From positions 1 through 64,000 of the forward strand of contig NZ_JALPVJ010000035.1 of NCBI RefSeq assembly GCF_023544445.1: a stretch of DNA of 64,000 nucleotides, written 5' to 3'. The position numbers were made by a program, and so were the translations under genes. Position 1 is the stretch's first letter. The number at the start of each line of letters is the position of its first letter. Under the pieces are notes generated by a model. That model worked only from the letters and a program-made list of their open reading frames with translations, made no database searches and was not told where the DNA came from. The stretch is from Actinoplanes sp. M2I2. GTDB lineage: Bacteria > Actinomycetota > Actinomycetes > Mycobacteriales > Micromonosporaceae. Positions 33,208 to 40,927 of this stretch are shown here, piece after piece.

Positions 33208-34905
33208 TCAGCCCGCCGTTGCACGCTCCCGGGCCTGGTGGACGGACCGGACGGCGCTCGAGCCTTCACCCACCGCCGCTGCGACCCGCTTCATCGAGCC
33301 GGATCTGACGTCACCGGCGGCAAAGACGCCGGGCACGCTTGTCTCCAGCGGGAGCGGCCCGCCCGGGAACGTGGACCAGCGACCGCCCAGGGCCGTCCGG
33401 TCCAGCTGCTGATCGGTCCGAACGAAACCGTCATGGTCGAGCGCCACGCCGGTGAGCCACGACGTGGCCGGGACGGCGCCGATGAAACAGAACAGACCAC
33501 CGCAGTCGATCGTCTGTTCTGTGCCCGAAGTGCGGACGGAGATCGCCGCCAGGCGGTCCACGCCGTGCAGCCGAGCCACCTCACTACCCGTTCGCACCGT
33601 GATGCGCGGCTCGGCCCGGATCCGATCGACCAGGTACGCCGACATCGCGGCGCCCAGCTCCGGTCCCCGCACCAGCAGAGTGACACCGGCCGCGTAACGG
33701 CTCAGCTGCAGAGCGGCCTGACCAGCCGAGTTCGCCCCGCCGACCACCGCGACCGGCATCCCGGCGACCGACTGCGCCTCCAGGTCGGTCGCCGCGTAGT
33801 AGATGCCGTTGCCGGTGAACTCGTCCCACCGCGCCAGCGGCAGGGACCGGTACTCGGCCCCGGTGGCCACGACCACGGCCCGGGACCGGATCGCGGTGCC
33901 GTCGGCCAGCACGATCGTGTGCAGATCCGAGCCGGGCTGCAGTTCGGCCACGGCACAGGGGCTGGCGATCTGCGTGCCGAACTTCAGCGCCTGCACCGCC
34001 GCCCGGGCCGCGAGGTCGGCCCCGCGCAGCCCGAACGGGAAACCCAGATAGTTCTCGATGCGGGCGCTGGTCGCGGCCTGACCACCGGTGGCCACGGCGT
34101 CCAGCAGCACAGTGGCCAGCCCCTCCGAGGACCCGTAGACGGCCGCGGCCAGCCCGGCCGGACCGGCCCCGACGACGACCAGGTCGTTGACGGACCGGCC
34201 GGTGCGCCGGTAGCTCAGACCGAGAAACTCGCTGAGCGCACCGGTGGTGACGTTGCGTAGCGTCCGGCGGCCGGTGATCACGGCCGGCAGATCGACCGCG
34301 GCCAGCCCGGCGGCGGCCATCACGGTCGCGTCCTCCAGCGCCGCCGGGTCGAGCCAGGCGTGGGCGACGCCCTGCCGGTTCAGGAAGGTGCGCAGAGCAA
34401 GACCGGCGCGGGACCCGGGGTCGCCGATCACCCGCAGGTCGTGCGCCGCCCCCTGGCGCAGCAGCCGGCGCTTGGCCAGGGCTGCGCGCAGGAAAATGTC
34501 GGCCAGGTCCGCCTCCCGGCCCATCAGCCGGCGGAAAGCCTTCGGGTCGATCCGCCAGACAGTGCCCGCGGTGGCAGCGCGCACCGACACGACCCGGGTC
34601 TGGCCGGTGAACAGGTTGAGCTCCCCGGCGAATTGGCCCGGGCCGTACTGCAGGAACACGTCCCCGCCGGGCTCGGCGGCGGCGGTGCGCAGCGACTCCA
34701 GCGTCGCCGTGCCGCACAGGAGCAGGTCACTGTTGGCATCCCCCAACTCGGACAACACCTGCCCGGCGGCGACCTGTTCGGCCACGCCGTACGAGGCGGT
34801 CCGCCGGGACTGCTCGTCGGTGAGCCGGTAGCCGGCTGCGGCCAGAATGTCCCGCTGCCGCTCCCCGATCTCGGGGAACGACGACGGCGATCGGACGTCG
34901 GTCAT
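33208..34905 (-). CDS. Cyclic-nucleotide-binding domain fused to a thioredoxin-reductase-like FAD protein without CxxC (565 aa)
   Basis: Residues about 35-130 are a cNMP-binding domain, with the phosphate cassette FAGELNLFTGQTR at 92-104. Residues about 240-560 are a thioredoxin-reductase-like flavoprotein: GAGPAG (246-251), GGQAATSARIENYLGFP (274-290), the second dinucleotide fold AVVGGANSAGQAALQ, and a closing FAAGDVRSGSMKRVAAAVGEG. Where thioredoxin reductases carry CATCD, this one has YAATD (370-374), so the redox disulfide is absent. It could be a ligand-gated FAD oxidoreductase using other partners. It overlaps the hydrolase gene by 4 bp (ATGA) and precedes LAL7. A decayed second copy lies at 40,590-40,925. 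Confidence 0.88.
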   Translation of the reverse strand: MTDVRSPSSFPEIGERQRDILAAAGYRLTDEQSRRTASYGVAEQVAAGQVLSELGDANSDLLLCGTATLESLRTAAAEPGGDVFLQYGPGQFAGELNLFTGQTRVVSVRAATAGTVWRIDPKAFRRLMGREADLADIFLRAALAKRRLLRQGAAHDLRVIGDPGSRAGLALRTFLNRQGVAHAWLDPAALEDATVMAAAGLAAVDLPAVITGRRTLRNVTTGALSEFLGLSYRRTGRSVNDLVVVGAGPAGLAAAVYGSSEGLATVLLDAVATGGQAATSARIENYLGFPFGLRGADLAARAAVQALKFGTQIASPCAVAELQPGSDLHTIVLADGTAIRSRAVVVATGAEYRSLPLARWDEFTGNGIYYAATDLEAQSVAGMPVAVVGGANSAGQAALQLSRYAAGVTLLVRGPELGAAMSAYLVDRIRAEPRITVRTGSEVARLHGVDRLAAISVRTSGTEQTIDCGGLFCFIGAVPATSWLTGVALDHDGFVRTDQQLDRTALGGRWSTFPGGPLPLETSVPGVFAAGDVRSGSMKRVAAAVGEGSSAVRSVHQARERATAG

Positions 34906-35744
34906 GATCCCTGGAGCAGGAAGTCGAGCACGTCAGCGGCGAACGCCTCGTGGTGCTGAAAGAGGAAGCCGTGGGCGGCGTCCGGGTAGATGACCACCCG
35001 GGCGTCCGGCAGGAGACCGCCGAGCAGGTGGGTGTAGCGGGGCCGGATCATCGGGTCGCTGTCGCCGTTGGTCACCAAAACCGGCACGGTGATGCCGCCG
35101 ATCCGCCCGAGCCTGCTGTGGTCGGGGATCCCCCAGGCGCAGATCGCGTCGTACTGGGCCTGCCGGGTCTGCCAGGTGGTGGCCTGGTCGCGGCCCTCGG
35201 TGCGGGCGTACATGCGGCCCAGCGCGGCCTGGCCGGCTTGCCGGCTGCCGTCCGACGACGTGAAGAACACTCCCAAATAGTCGGCCGGGCCGGTCTCGGG
35301 CTTGCCGACCGCACCGATAACCTCCGGCGCCCAGCCGTGCATACCGGCCGCGCCCTGCGGGGCCGCCGACGCCAGCACCAGCCGGCGTACGGCGTCGGGC
35401 CGGCTCAATGCGATCTCCTGCGCCACAAAGCTGCCCAGCGAGAAGCCGAGTACGTCGGCCCGGCCGATGCCGAGCGCGTCGAGGAAGGCGAGCGCGTCGC
35501 GCGCCATCTCGGCAACGGTCGACGGGGTGCTGCCCGACGAGCCGCCCACCCCGGCATTGTCGAACGCGATGACCCGCCGTCCCGCGGCGAGCGCGTCCAC
35601 CAGTGCCGGGTCCCAGCTGTCAAGGTTTCCCCGGAAGTGCTGCAGCAGGATCAACGGGTCGCCCGTGCCTGTCTCCCGGTATGCGTAGTCGATGGCGTCG
35701 GCGCCTCGCACCACCGCGTTGGACACTGTCGCGTAAGTCTCCAT
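34902..35744 (-). CDS. Alpha/beta hydrolase (280 aa)
   Basis: Serine hydrolase with LLQHFRGNLDSWDPAL (oxyanion region), nucleophile elbow GFSLGS, acid NGDSDPMI and histidine DAAHGFLFQHH. The enzyme belongs to the dienelactone/haloperoxidase-like branch; a close homologue with the same QHFRGNLD and DAAHAFLFQY signatures lies at 39,644-40,486. The ATG at 35,744 has GAGAGGAAAATTC upstream. It sits between the enoyl-CoA hydratase homologue (21-bp gap) and the FAD reductase (4-bp overlap), so co-expression is near certain. The substrate is unknown. Confidence 0.92.
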   Translation of the reverse strand: METYATVSNAVVRGADAIDYAYRETGTGDPLILLQHFRGNLDSWDPALVDALAAGRRVIAFDNAGVGGSSGSTPSTVAEMARDALAFLDALGIGRADVLGFSLGSFVAQEIALSRPDAVRRLVLASAAPQGAAGMHGWAPEVIGAVGKPETGPADYLGVFFTSSDGSRQAGQAALGRMYARTEGRDQATTWQTRQAQYDAICAWGIPDHSRLGRIGGITVPVLVTNGDSDPMIRPRYTHLLGGLLPDARVVIYPDAAHGFLFQHHEAFAADVLDFLLQGS

Positions 35745-35765
35745 GAATTTTCCTCTCCACTCTGG

Positions 35766-36599
35766 TCAGGACGTGCGGCGCTGGTTGGCCAGGCCGAGGA
35801 ACTCCCCGAGCCGGTACTCGACGTCGAGCGCGGTCTGCGGGTCGGTCTGCTGCAGAGTGCCGGCCCGGCTCTGGAAGCCGGGCAGGGTGAGCGAACGGCG
35901 GTAGTCCGCGTAGGCGGCGATCAGATCCGTGTCCGGCGGCAGGACCGCCCGGTTGACCATCGACTTGGCGGTGGCCAGGGCGGCGCGGTCGAACGAGGCG
36001 AGCCGGTCGACGACCCCGGCCACGTACTTGTCGAGCTCGGCGTCCGGCAGTGCCCGGGTGACCCATCCCCACCGCTCGGCGGTGGCCGCGTCGTAGTCGG
36101 CGCTGCTCAGGATCACCTCGAGCGCACGGTCCCGGCCGATGGCTCGGGGCAGCCGCTCAGTGCCGCCACCGCCGGGAACGATGGCGGTGCCGACCTCCGG
36201 CTGGCCGAAGAACGCCGTCTCCAGGCCGGCATAGCGCAGGTCGAAAGCGAGCGCGAGCTCGTTGCCGCCGCCGCGAGTACGGCCCCGGATCACGCCGACG
36301 GTGATGTACGGCGCCTTCGTGAGCCGGAGCACCACGTCGGTCCAGACCGGGACGTCGCCCGGCCCGGGGGCCGGGAAGTCGGCGACGGCGGCCAAGTCGA
36401 AGTGGTTGAGGAAGAAGTCGGGGACATCGCTCTCGAAGACGACGACCTGCACTTCGGGATCGCTGTCCAGCTCCGCCACGATCGCCGCGAGCCGGGTGAC
36501 GATCGCCCCGTTGATCAGGTTCACCGGCGGGTTGCTGAAGATCACTCGGGCGGTCCTCGGGGACATGCGCTCAAGACGTACGGGATCGTGCTTTGTCAT
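35766..36599 (-). CDS. Enoyl-CoA hydratase/isomerase-family protein (277 aa)
   Basis: Crotonase fold: ARVIFSNPPVNLINGAIVTRLAAIVAEL at the N-terminus, the first oxyanion loop FESDVPDFFLNHFDLAAVADF, and the second oxyanion region GRTRGGGNELALAFDLRYAG with FFGQPEVGTAIVPGGGGTERL. The glutamate of PEVG is retained; the second catalytic glutamate of classical hydratases (usually one turn later) is replaced in IVPGGGGTERL, so isomerase or hydrolase chemistry is as likely as hydration. ATG 36,599 is preferred over 36,671 because the domain starts directly after it. It is the first gene of the operon ending with LAL7. Confidence 0.88.
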   Translation of the reverse strand: MTKHDPVRLERMSPRTARVIFSNPPVNLINGAIVTRLAAIVAELDSDPEVQVVVFESDVPDFFLNHFDLAAVADFPAPGPGDVPVWTDVVLRLTKAPYITVGVIRGRTRGGGNELALAFDLRYAGLETAFFGQPEVGTAIVPGGGGTERLPRAIGRDRALEVILSSADYDAATAERWGWVTRALPDAELDKYVAGVVDRLASFDRAALATAKSMVNRAVLPPDTDLIAAYADYRRSLTLPGFQSRAGTLQQTDPQTALDVEYRLGEFLGLANQRRTS

Positions 36600-36705
36600 C
36601 GTCTCTGCCGCTTCGCTAGTCGTGCCGGTCGTCCGGCTCCCTGTCGCTGCCTGAACCAGACTGACCGGCACGACGGATCACACCTTCAGCAAAATGACTG
36701 GTCGC

Positions 36706-37515
36706 TCAACGGGCCGCGCGTTCGATGAACTCCGCCGTCGCCCTGGGGTGCGACACGAACACGGCATGCGAAGCGCCCTTGATGGTCAGGACCTGACCGT
36801 GGGCACGCTCCGCCATGAAGTAGTGCGCGGCCGCCGGAATGTTCTTGTCCCCGGTCGGGACGAGGAAGTAGCTGGGCAGGCTCTGCCACGCCTGCGGCCC
36901 CTGGGCCACCTCGTTGAGGGCCGCCGCGGTGATCGGGCGCTGGGTCACCGCCATCAACTGGGCGTCGCGGGCCGGCACATCGGCCGCGAACTGCTGACGG
37001 AAGAGCGTCGGGTCCACGTACTCGTCCTCGTTGCCGCCCGGCAGCGGGACTCCCCGGAGCGTCTCGCCCAGCGTGCTGCCCGGGTACTTGGCCGACAACG
37101 TGGCCCCGCTCTCCCCCGCCACCGGCGCGAAGCCGGCCACGTAGACCAGCGCCTTGACGTTGCCGGCGCCCACCGCCGCCTTGCTGATCACCATGCCGCC
37201 GTATGAATGTCCGACCAGCACGACCGGACCGTTGATACTCGCGAGCAGGGCCTTGACCTGGGCGGCGTCCGACGCGACGCCGCGCAGGGGGTTGGCCGCC
37301 GCAACGACCGGATAGCCGTCGTCGATCAGCTTGGCGGCAACGCCGTTCCAGCCGCCAGAGTCGGCGAAAGCGCCGTGCACGAGCACGATCATCGGCTTCT
37401 TGTAATTCCCGGCGGTTGCCGCGGCCGAGCCGGGCGCAGCAGCGGCAACCGTCGTCGCGGCGAGCAGCATGGCCGCTGCGATGCCCACGGTGCGGAAGAT
37501 TTTGCTTCGCAACAT
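36706..37515 (-). CDS. Secreted alpha/beta hydrolase (269 aa)
   Basis: The first 35 residues form a signal peptide (basic MLRSKIFR, a hydrophobic GIAAAMLLAATTVAAAA core, cleavage likely near GSAAATA). The mature part has VLVHGAFADSGGWNG, the nucleophile elbow GHSYGG, and histidine in GASHAVFVSHPR. It is closely related to the cytoplasmic protein at 1,850-2,575 (same AFAPVAGESGA and VTQRPIT blocks), so this window has an exported and an internal form. AAGGAG lies 7 bp before the ATG. Its promoter has box A and GATGG at the same spacing as two other genes, which suggests joint regulation. Confidence 0.92.
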   Translation of the reverse strand: MLRSKIFRTVGIAAAMLLAATTVAAAAPGSAAATAGNYKKPMIVLVHGAFADSGGWNGVAAKLIDDGYPVVAAANPLRGVASDAAQVKALLASINGPVVLVGHSYGGMVISKAAVGAGNVKALVYVAGFAPVAGESGATLSAKYPGSTLGETLRGVPLPGGNEDEYVDPTLFRQQFAADVPARDAQLMAVTQRPITAAALNEVAQGPQAWQSLPSYFLVPTGDKNIPAAAHYFMAERAHGQVLTIKGASHAVFVSHPRATAEFIERAAR

Positions 37516-37945
37516 TGCGTCTCCTTGAAGCAGGAACGGACCTTGACGCCATCCATCCTGTGGCGATGACCTGCTGCGTTCGTCAGTCGTATGACTGGGC
37601 CGGACACCGCCCTTGTCCTTCGCTGAGTCCAGACTGCGAACTACGGCGGCCTTCTCTGCACTACGACTCGCGACGCCCAGCCAATACTCGAATGGCCGCG
37701 CAGCGGCGAGCTCGTTACGTCGAAGCCGGGTGGTATCGGTCGTATATCTATTGCTCGCTACGCCTGAACGCACGATGGTGTCCAACGAGACATTCATGGC
37801 GCTCGACAGCCATGTGCGGGTGCTTGACAAAGTCGATCGCAGCCGCCGCATCGGCGCGTGGCGAGCAAGGTACCGACAGCGTGGTCGAAGGTCCAATCGC
37901 ACTTACCCGTGTAGCCGGGACAAGTCCCAAAAGCAGGAGCGTGCG
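37516..37945. other. Intergenic region between secreted hydrolase and LuxR gene
   Basis: No convincing gene. The part next to the hydrolase holds its promoter with box A (37,585) and the GATGG block (37,557-37,553). The remainder to 37,945 is more AT-rich than the flanking genes and shows no clear repeat or remnant. Confidence 0.5.
37585..37596. promoter_or_regulatory. Box A palindrome upstream of the secreted hydrolase
   Basis: AGTCGTATGACT; read toward the gene AGTCATACGACT, then 27 bp, then GATGG, with the ATG 70 bp from the box. This is the same layout as at 2,641 and 9,172. Confidence 0.6.
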
Positions 37946-38566
37946 TCAGATGACCCCGAAGCGCATCGCGTACGCGACGACGTGCGATCGGTTCCGTAGC
38001 CGCAAACGGTGAATGATCTTGCTGATCACACTCTTCACTGTGCGCTCCGAGCAGTGCATTCGGACACCGATCTCCGTGGTCTCCAGCCCTTCGGCCATCA
38101 ACCGGATCACGTCGACCTCGCGCGGAGTCAGGCCCGAGGCGCTCAGCCCGGAGCGCTCGAGCACCTCGCTTTGAAGATGCCGCAGATGGCTCAGCAGATC
38201 GCCGACGAGGCCCGGCGGCAGGAAGCCGCCACCTCCAACTGCGGTCCGGACGCTACCTGCCAGGCGCTCGCTAGTCACGGCCGACGACGGCAGCACTCCG
38301 ACAACCCTGCACTCTACGGCCAGTAGCAACTGCTCCTGGTTGATGTCATCCACGACTAGAACGACCGGGCGTCGCGTTTCGATCGACGATCGCCTTAGGG
38401 CCGGCACTACCTGGCCGTCGACAGTGTCGGTCGCGTAGACGAGAACGTCAGCGCTCGCCCCGTCGCCCGGCAGCACCTTTACGTCCGGGCTCGACGCCAG
38501 CATCATCGACAGCCCGGCCAGGCTCAGCGGATCGGTGGCCCGCAATGCGACCGTGATGGTTCCCAT
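37946..38566 (-). CDS. Short LuxR-family regulator with degenerate receiver-like domain (206 aa)
   Basis: C-terminal 65 residues are a NarL/LuxR HTH (LTPREVDVIRLMAEGLETTEIGVRMHCSERTVKSVISKIIHRL). The N-terminal 120 residues resemble a response-regulator receiver in length and strand pattern (ITVALRATDPLSLAGLSMML, VVLVVDDINQEQLL), but the phosphorylation-site aspartate region is not conserved and no histidine kinase gene is nearby. It may respond to a protein or small molecule. The ATG at 38,566 follows GGGGGAAG by 4 bp. The leader contains a strong hairpin, and two box A-like sites lie 76 and 99 bp upstream, so it may be both member and controller of the regulon. Confidence 0.88.
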   Translation of the reverse strand: MGTITVALRATDPLSLAGLSMMLASSPDVKVLPGDGASADVLVYATDTVDGQVVPALRRSSIETRRPVVLVVDDINQEQLLLAVECRVVGVLPSSAVTSERLAGSVRTAVGGGGFLPPGLVGDLLSHLRHLQSEVLERSGLSASGLTPREVDVIRLMAEGLETTEIGVRMHCSERTVKSVISKIIHRLRLRNRSHVVAYAMRFGVI

Positions 38567-38597
38567 GGACTTCCCCCTATGGCTCGTCGGCCCTACC

Positions 38598-38633
38598 TGA
38601 TCTGCGGCCGCATTCCAACGCGGCCGCAGATCA
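38598..38633 (-). promoter_or_regulatory. Hairpin in the LuxR-gene leader
   Basis: TGATCTGCGGCCGC, an 8-base loop (38,612-38,619), then the exact reverse complement: 14-bp perfect stem, 32 bp upstream of the ATG. No T-run follows in either direction. It may be an attenuator or mRNA-stability element for the LuxR gene, or the end of an upstream transcript. Confidence 0.5.
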
Positions 38634-38641
38634 AATGGTGG

Positions 38642-38676
38642 GTCGTCCGACGGAGGTAGCCATGAGTAGGTCGACT
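38642..38676. promoter_or_regulatory. Two box A-like sites upstream of the short LuxR gene
   Basis: AGTAGGTCGACT at 38,665-38,676 and the weaker GGTCGTCCGACG (core GTCG-TC-CGAC) at 38,642-38,653, centres 23 bp apart. Confidence 0.5.
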
Positions 38677-38893
38677 ATGCGCCTCGAGGCAAGCAGGGTC
38701 CGCGCTTGCCGGGAGAGGGACCGAAAAGAAGATACCTGCGCCGAGCAGAGCCCAGTCCAGAGCCGGGTAGCCGCGCTAGAGTTCCGCAGTCGGCAGATAG
38801 GCACGGCTTTGCGTGGCAGGTAGGGCCAGTCGAGCGACGTATGTCCCTAAGCCAACCGCGTCGCCGGGCCAGGCCGGACACCACCGTGGTCTC
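38677..38893. other. Intergenic segment with an unattached box B
   Basis: The only element noticed is AGTCGAGCGACGTATGTCC at 38,828-38,846 on the plus strand, matching box B. No plus-strand gene follows; the next gene is the 3' end of the minus-strand gene at 38,894. It could be left over from the gene loss seen to the right, or drive a short RNA. Confidence 0.35.
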
Positions 38894-39613
38894 TCAGGAG
38901 ACGACGATGTCCGCCAGCGTGATCGACACGACCAGCGGCTCGGCGATCTTGTGGTTATTCTCATCGTGGGGATAGATCATGCGGGTGGTCGGGATGATCA
39001 GACCGGACACCTCGGTGTGACCGGTCGTGTACTCGGCCGCCGGCGTCTTGCCGGCGATGTCGACGGTGTAGTCGCGCCGGTAGATCAGCCCGTCGTCGCC
39101 GATGTACAGCGTCTGCTCGGTGCTGTGGGTGGCAATGCTGTCGGGATAGGTGATCAGCAGTCGCCGGAAGTTGCGGCCGTCCTCGGTCCAGCCGCCCAGC
39201 TCCTCAGTCAGCACGCCTGGGAAGGTCAGCGAGATGGGCTCGCTGACATAGGTCCACATGGCGTACCCGGAGAAGTAGGCCAGCTGCAGCCGGGTCCACG
39301 GGGTGGCGAACTCGTGGCCGGCGAACGAAGCTCGCGGATTGAGCAGCTCGTCGACGGTCTTGCCGTCCCCATCCTCGACCGCGACACGCTCGGGTGTGAA
39401 GTTGGTGTGGTGGTTCTCGGCGAAGAAGGGCTCCTGGCGGGTGTGTTCGCGGTCGAGGTCGACGGTGACCTGGACGTCGTTGAGAGCCCCGGGGTGGCCC
39501 TTGAGCTGCCACAGCGCACCGCCGAAGAACTGGCGGGCGCTGATCTGCGTTGCCTTCTCCCAGGTGTCGCGGCCGCCGTAGGCGGCAAGGACCTCATCCA
39601 GTAGATCTGACAT
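38894..39613 (-). CDS. Conserved protein of unknown function (239 aa), paralogue of the 7,069-7,788 product
   Basis: Same length and nearly the same sequence along its whole extent as the protein at 7,069-7,788 (MSDLLDEVLAAYGG start, HPGAL-DVQVTVDL, RLQLAYFSGYAMWTY, TEDGR-FRRLLITYPDSIATHS, TTRMIYPHDEN). Differences are spread evenly, as expected from an old duplication or separate acquisition rather than recent copying. The likely fold is a beta-rich ligand-binding domain, by appearance only. It follows an alpha/beta hydrolase by 30 bp in the same direction, whereas its paralogue is followed by an aldo/keto reductase. AGGAGAAC precedes the ATG. Confidence 0.8.
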   Translation of the reverse strand: MSDLLDEVLAAYGGRDTWEKATQISARQFFGGALWQLKGHPGALNDVQVTVDLDREHTRQEPFFAENHHTNFTPERVAVEDGDGKTVDELLNPRASFAGHEFATPWTRLQLAYFSGYAMWTYVSEPISLTFPGVLTEELGGWTEDGRNFRRLLITYPDSIATHSTEQTLYIGDDGLIYRRDYTVDIAGKTPAAEYTTGHTEVSGLIIPTTRMIYPHDENNHKIAEPLVVSITLADIVVS

Positions 39614-39643
39614 GGTGTTCTCCTCGATTGGTGACCGGTGGGC

Positions 39644-40486
39644 TCAGCCCAGGAATTCGTTAACGTCCTTGGCGACGTCGTCGGGGTACTGGAAGAGGAA
39701 GGCGTGCGCGGCGTCCGGGTAGATGTGGATCTGCGCGTCGGGGATCAGCCCGGCCAGCGTGTAACTGCCCTTGGTGGGGATCATCAGGTCGTTGTCACCC
39801 TGGATGACCAGCGTCGGCATCCCGATGCCGGTCAGCCGCTGCAGCGCGGAGTAGTCCGGGATGCCCCAGCTGATGATCGCGTCGTACTGGGCGTCGCGGA
39901 CCGCGATGCCAGTGGCCTCGTCCCGGTCCTTGGTGCGGGCCAGGAAACGGCCGAGGAATTCCCGGCCCTTGGCCTGGCTCGTCTCGGAGTGCGCGAAGAA
40001 GATGTAGAGCAGGTCGTCACCGTCGTTGACCGTGGCGCGGGCATGCGACTCGATGTCGGAGCGCCAGGCGTGCATGCCGGGCGCACCCATTGGACCGGTG
40101 CCTGCCAGCACCAGCCGGCGCACCAGGCGGGGCCGGACCAGGGCGATGTCCTGGGCGACGAAGCCGCCGATCGAGAAGCCCAGCAGGTCGATCTGCGGCA
40201 GGTCGAGCGCCTCGGTGAACGCGATGATCTGCCGGGCCATCTCGGCGATGGTGCCTGCGGGGGTCCCGGTCGACGATCCGACGCCCGCGTAGTCGACGAG
40301 GATCACCTCGCGGGATGCAGCAAGCCCGTCGGTCAGGGCGGGGTCCCAGTTGTCGAGGTTGCCGCGGAAGTGCTGCAGCATCAGCAGCGGCACTCCCCCG
40401 GAGACGCCGAAGCGCCGGTAGGCGTACGAAATCCCGCCCGCCTCGACGGACTGGGTCGGTGCGTTCTGGTGAGTGACGGTCGACAT
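39644..40486 (-). CDS. Alpha/beta hydrolase (280 aa), homologue of the 34,902 gene
   Basis: Serine hydrolase with LLMLQHFRGNLDNWDPAL, nucleophile elbow GFSIGG, acid QGDNDLMI and histidine DAAHAFLFQY. It is the same length as the homologue at 34,902-35,744 and keeps the same blocks. ATG 40,486 has AGGAGG 6 bp upstream; the longer open frame upstream continues into the decayed reductase remnant and is not coding. It is first in a two-gene unit with the unknown protein at 38,894. The remnant of a reductase directly upstream mirrors the order reductase-hydrolase seen at 33.2-35.7 kb, though here the relative orientation of the neighbours differs. Confidence 0.9.
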   Translation of the reverse strand: MSTVTHQNAPTQSVEAGGISYAYRRFGVSGGVPLLMLQHFRGNLDNWDPALTDGLAASREVILVDYAGVGSSTGTPAGTIAEMARQIIAFTEALDLPQIDLLGFSIGGFVAQDIALVRPRLVRRLVLAGTGPMGAPGMHAWRSDIESHARATVNDGDDLLYIFFAHSETSQAKGREFLGRFLARTKDRDEATGIAVRDAQYDAIISWGIPDYSALQRLTGIGMPTLVIQGDNDLMIPTKGSYTLAGLIPDAQIHIYPDAAHAFLFQYPDDVAKDVNEFLG

Positions 40487-40589
40487 GGTCGCCTCCTGCT
40501 GTCTATGTGATTTCCCCAAGTAGATCCGCGCTTCTCGCCGCGACGGGAGGATCACCCGGCAGGGGTGGCCTAAGGTGCAACCGCACTCG

Positions 40590-40925
40590 CCCCGCTGATC
40601 GCTCTGTTCTGGGCCTGGCGGACCGAGAGGACGCGGTGCTGGAGCCCCTCGCCCCACCGCCCCGGTGACCCGTTTCATCGAGCCCGAGCCCACGTCACCG
40701 ACAGCGAAGATGCCCGGACGCTGGTCTCGAACGGCAGCGGACCGGTCGCGATGTCGCCAAGTCGAAGGCGGATCCGCGCATACGCATCGCGATCGCGGCC
40801 AGCCGTTAGGCTCCGTGCCGGGCGCTCACCTGGTCCACGTGCGTAGGGTCAGCCGGGATCCGCTCGACGAGGTACGCCGACACCGACGCCCCGAGGCCCC
40901 GGACCGCGCACGAGCAGCATGACCG
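40590..40925 (-). pseudogene. Remnant of the FAD reductase (C-terminal part, second copy)
   Basis: The minus strand near 40,920 reads VMLLVRGPG-LGASVSAYLVERI, then a stop in frame (RHGA-stop-RLAAIAMR), and near 40,730 GPLPFETS, VPGIFAVGDVGSGSMKRVTGAVG and VRQAQNRAISG. These are the C-terminal blocks of the reductase at 33,208-34,905 in the same order, with an internal deletion of about 80 codons and several frame changes. It is a broken duplicate. Confidence 0.75.
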
Positions 40926-40927
40926 AG

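Noticed and set aside
37613..37999. Plus-strand frames upstream of the short LuxR gene
   Set aside because: No start with a ribosome site, no family resemblance, and the right part is antisense to the LuxR HTH.
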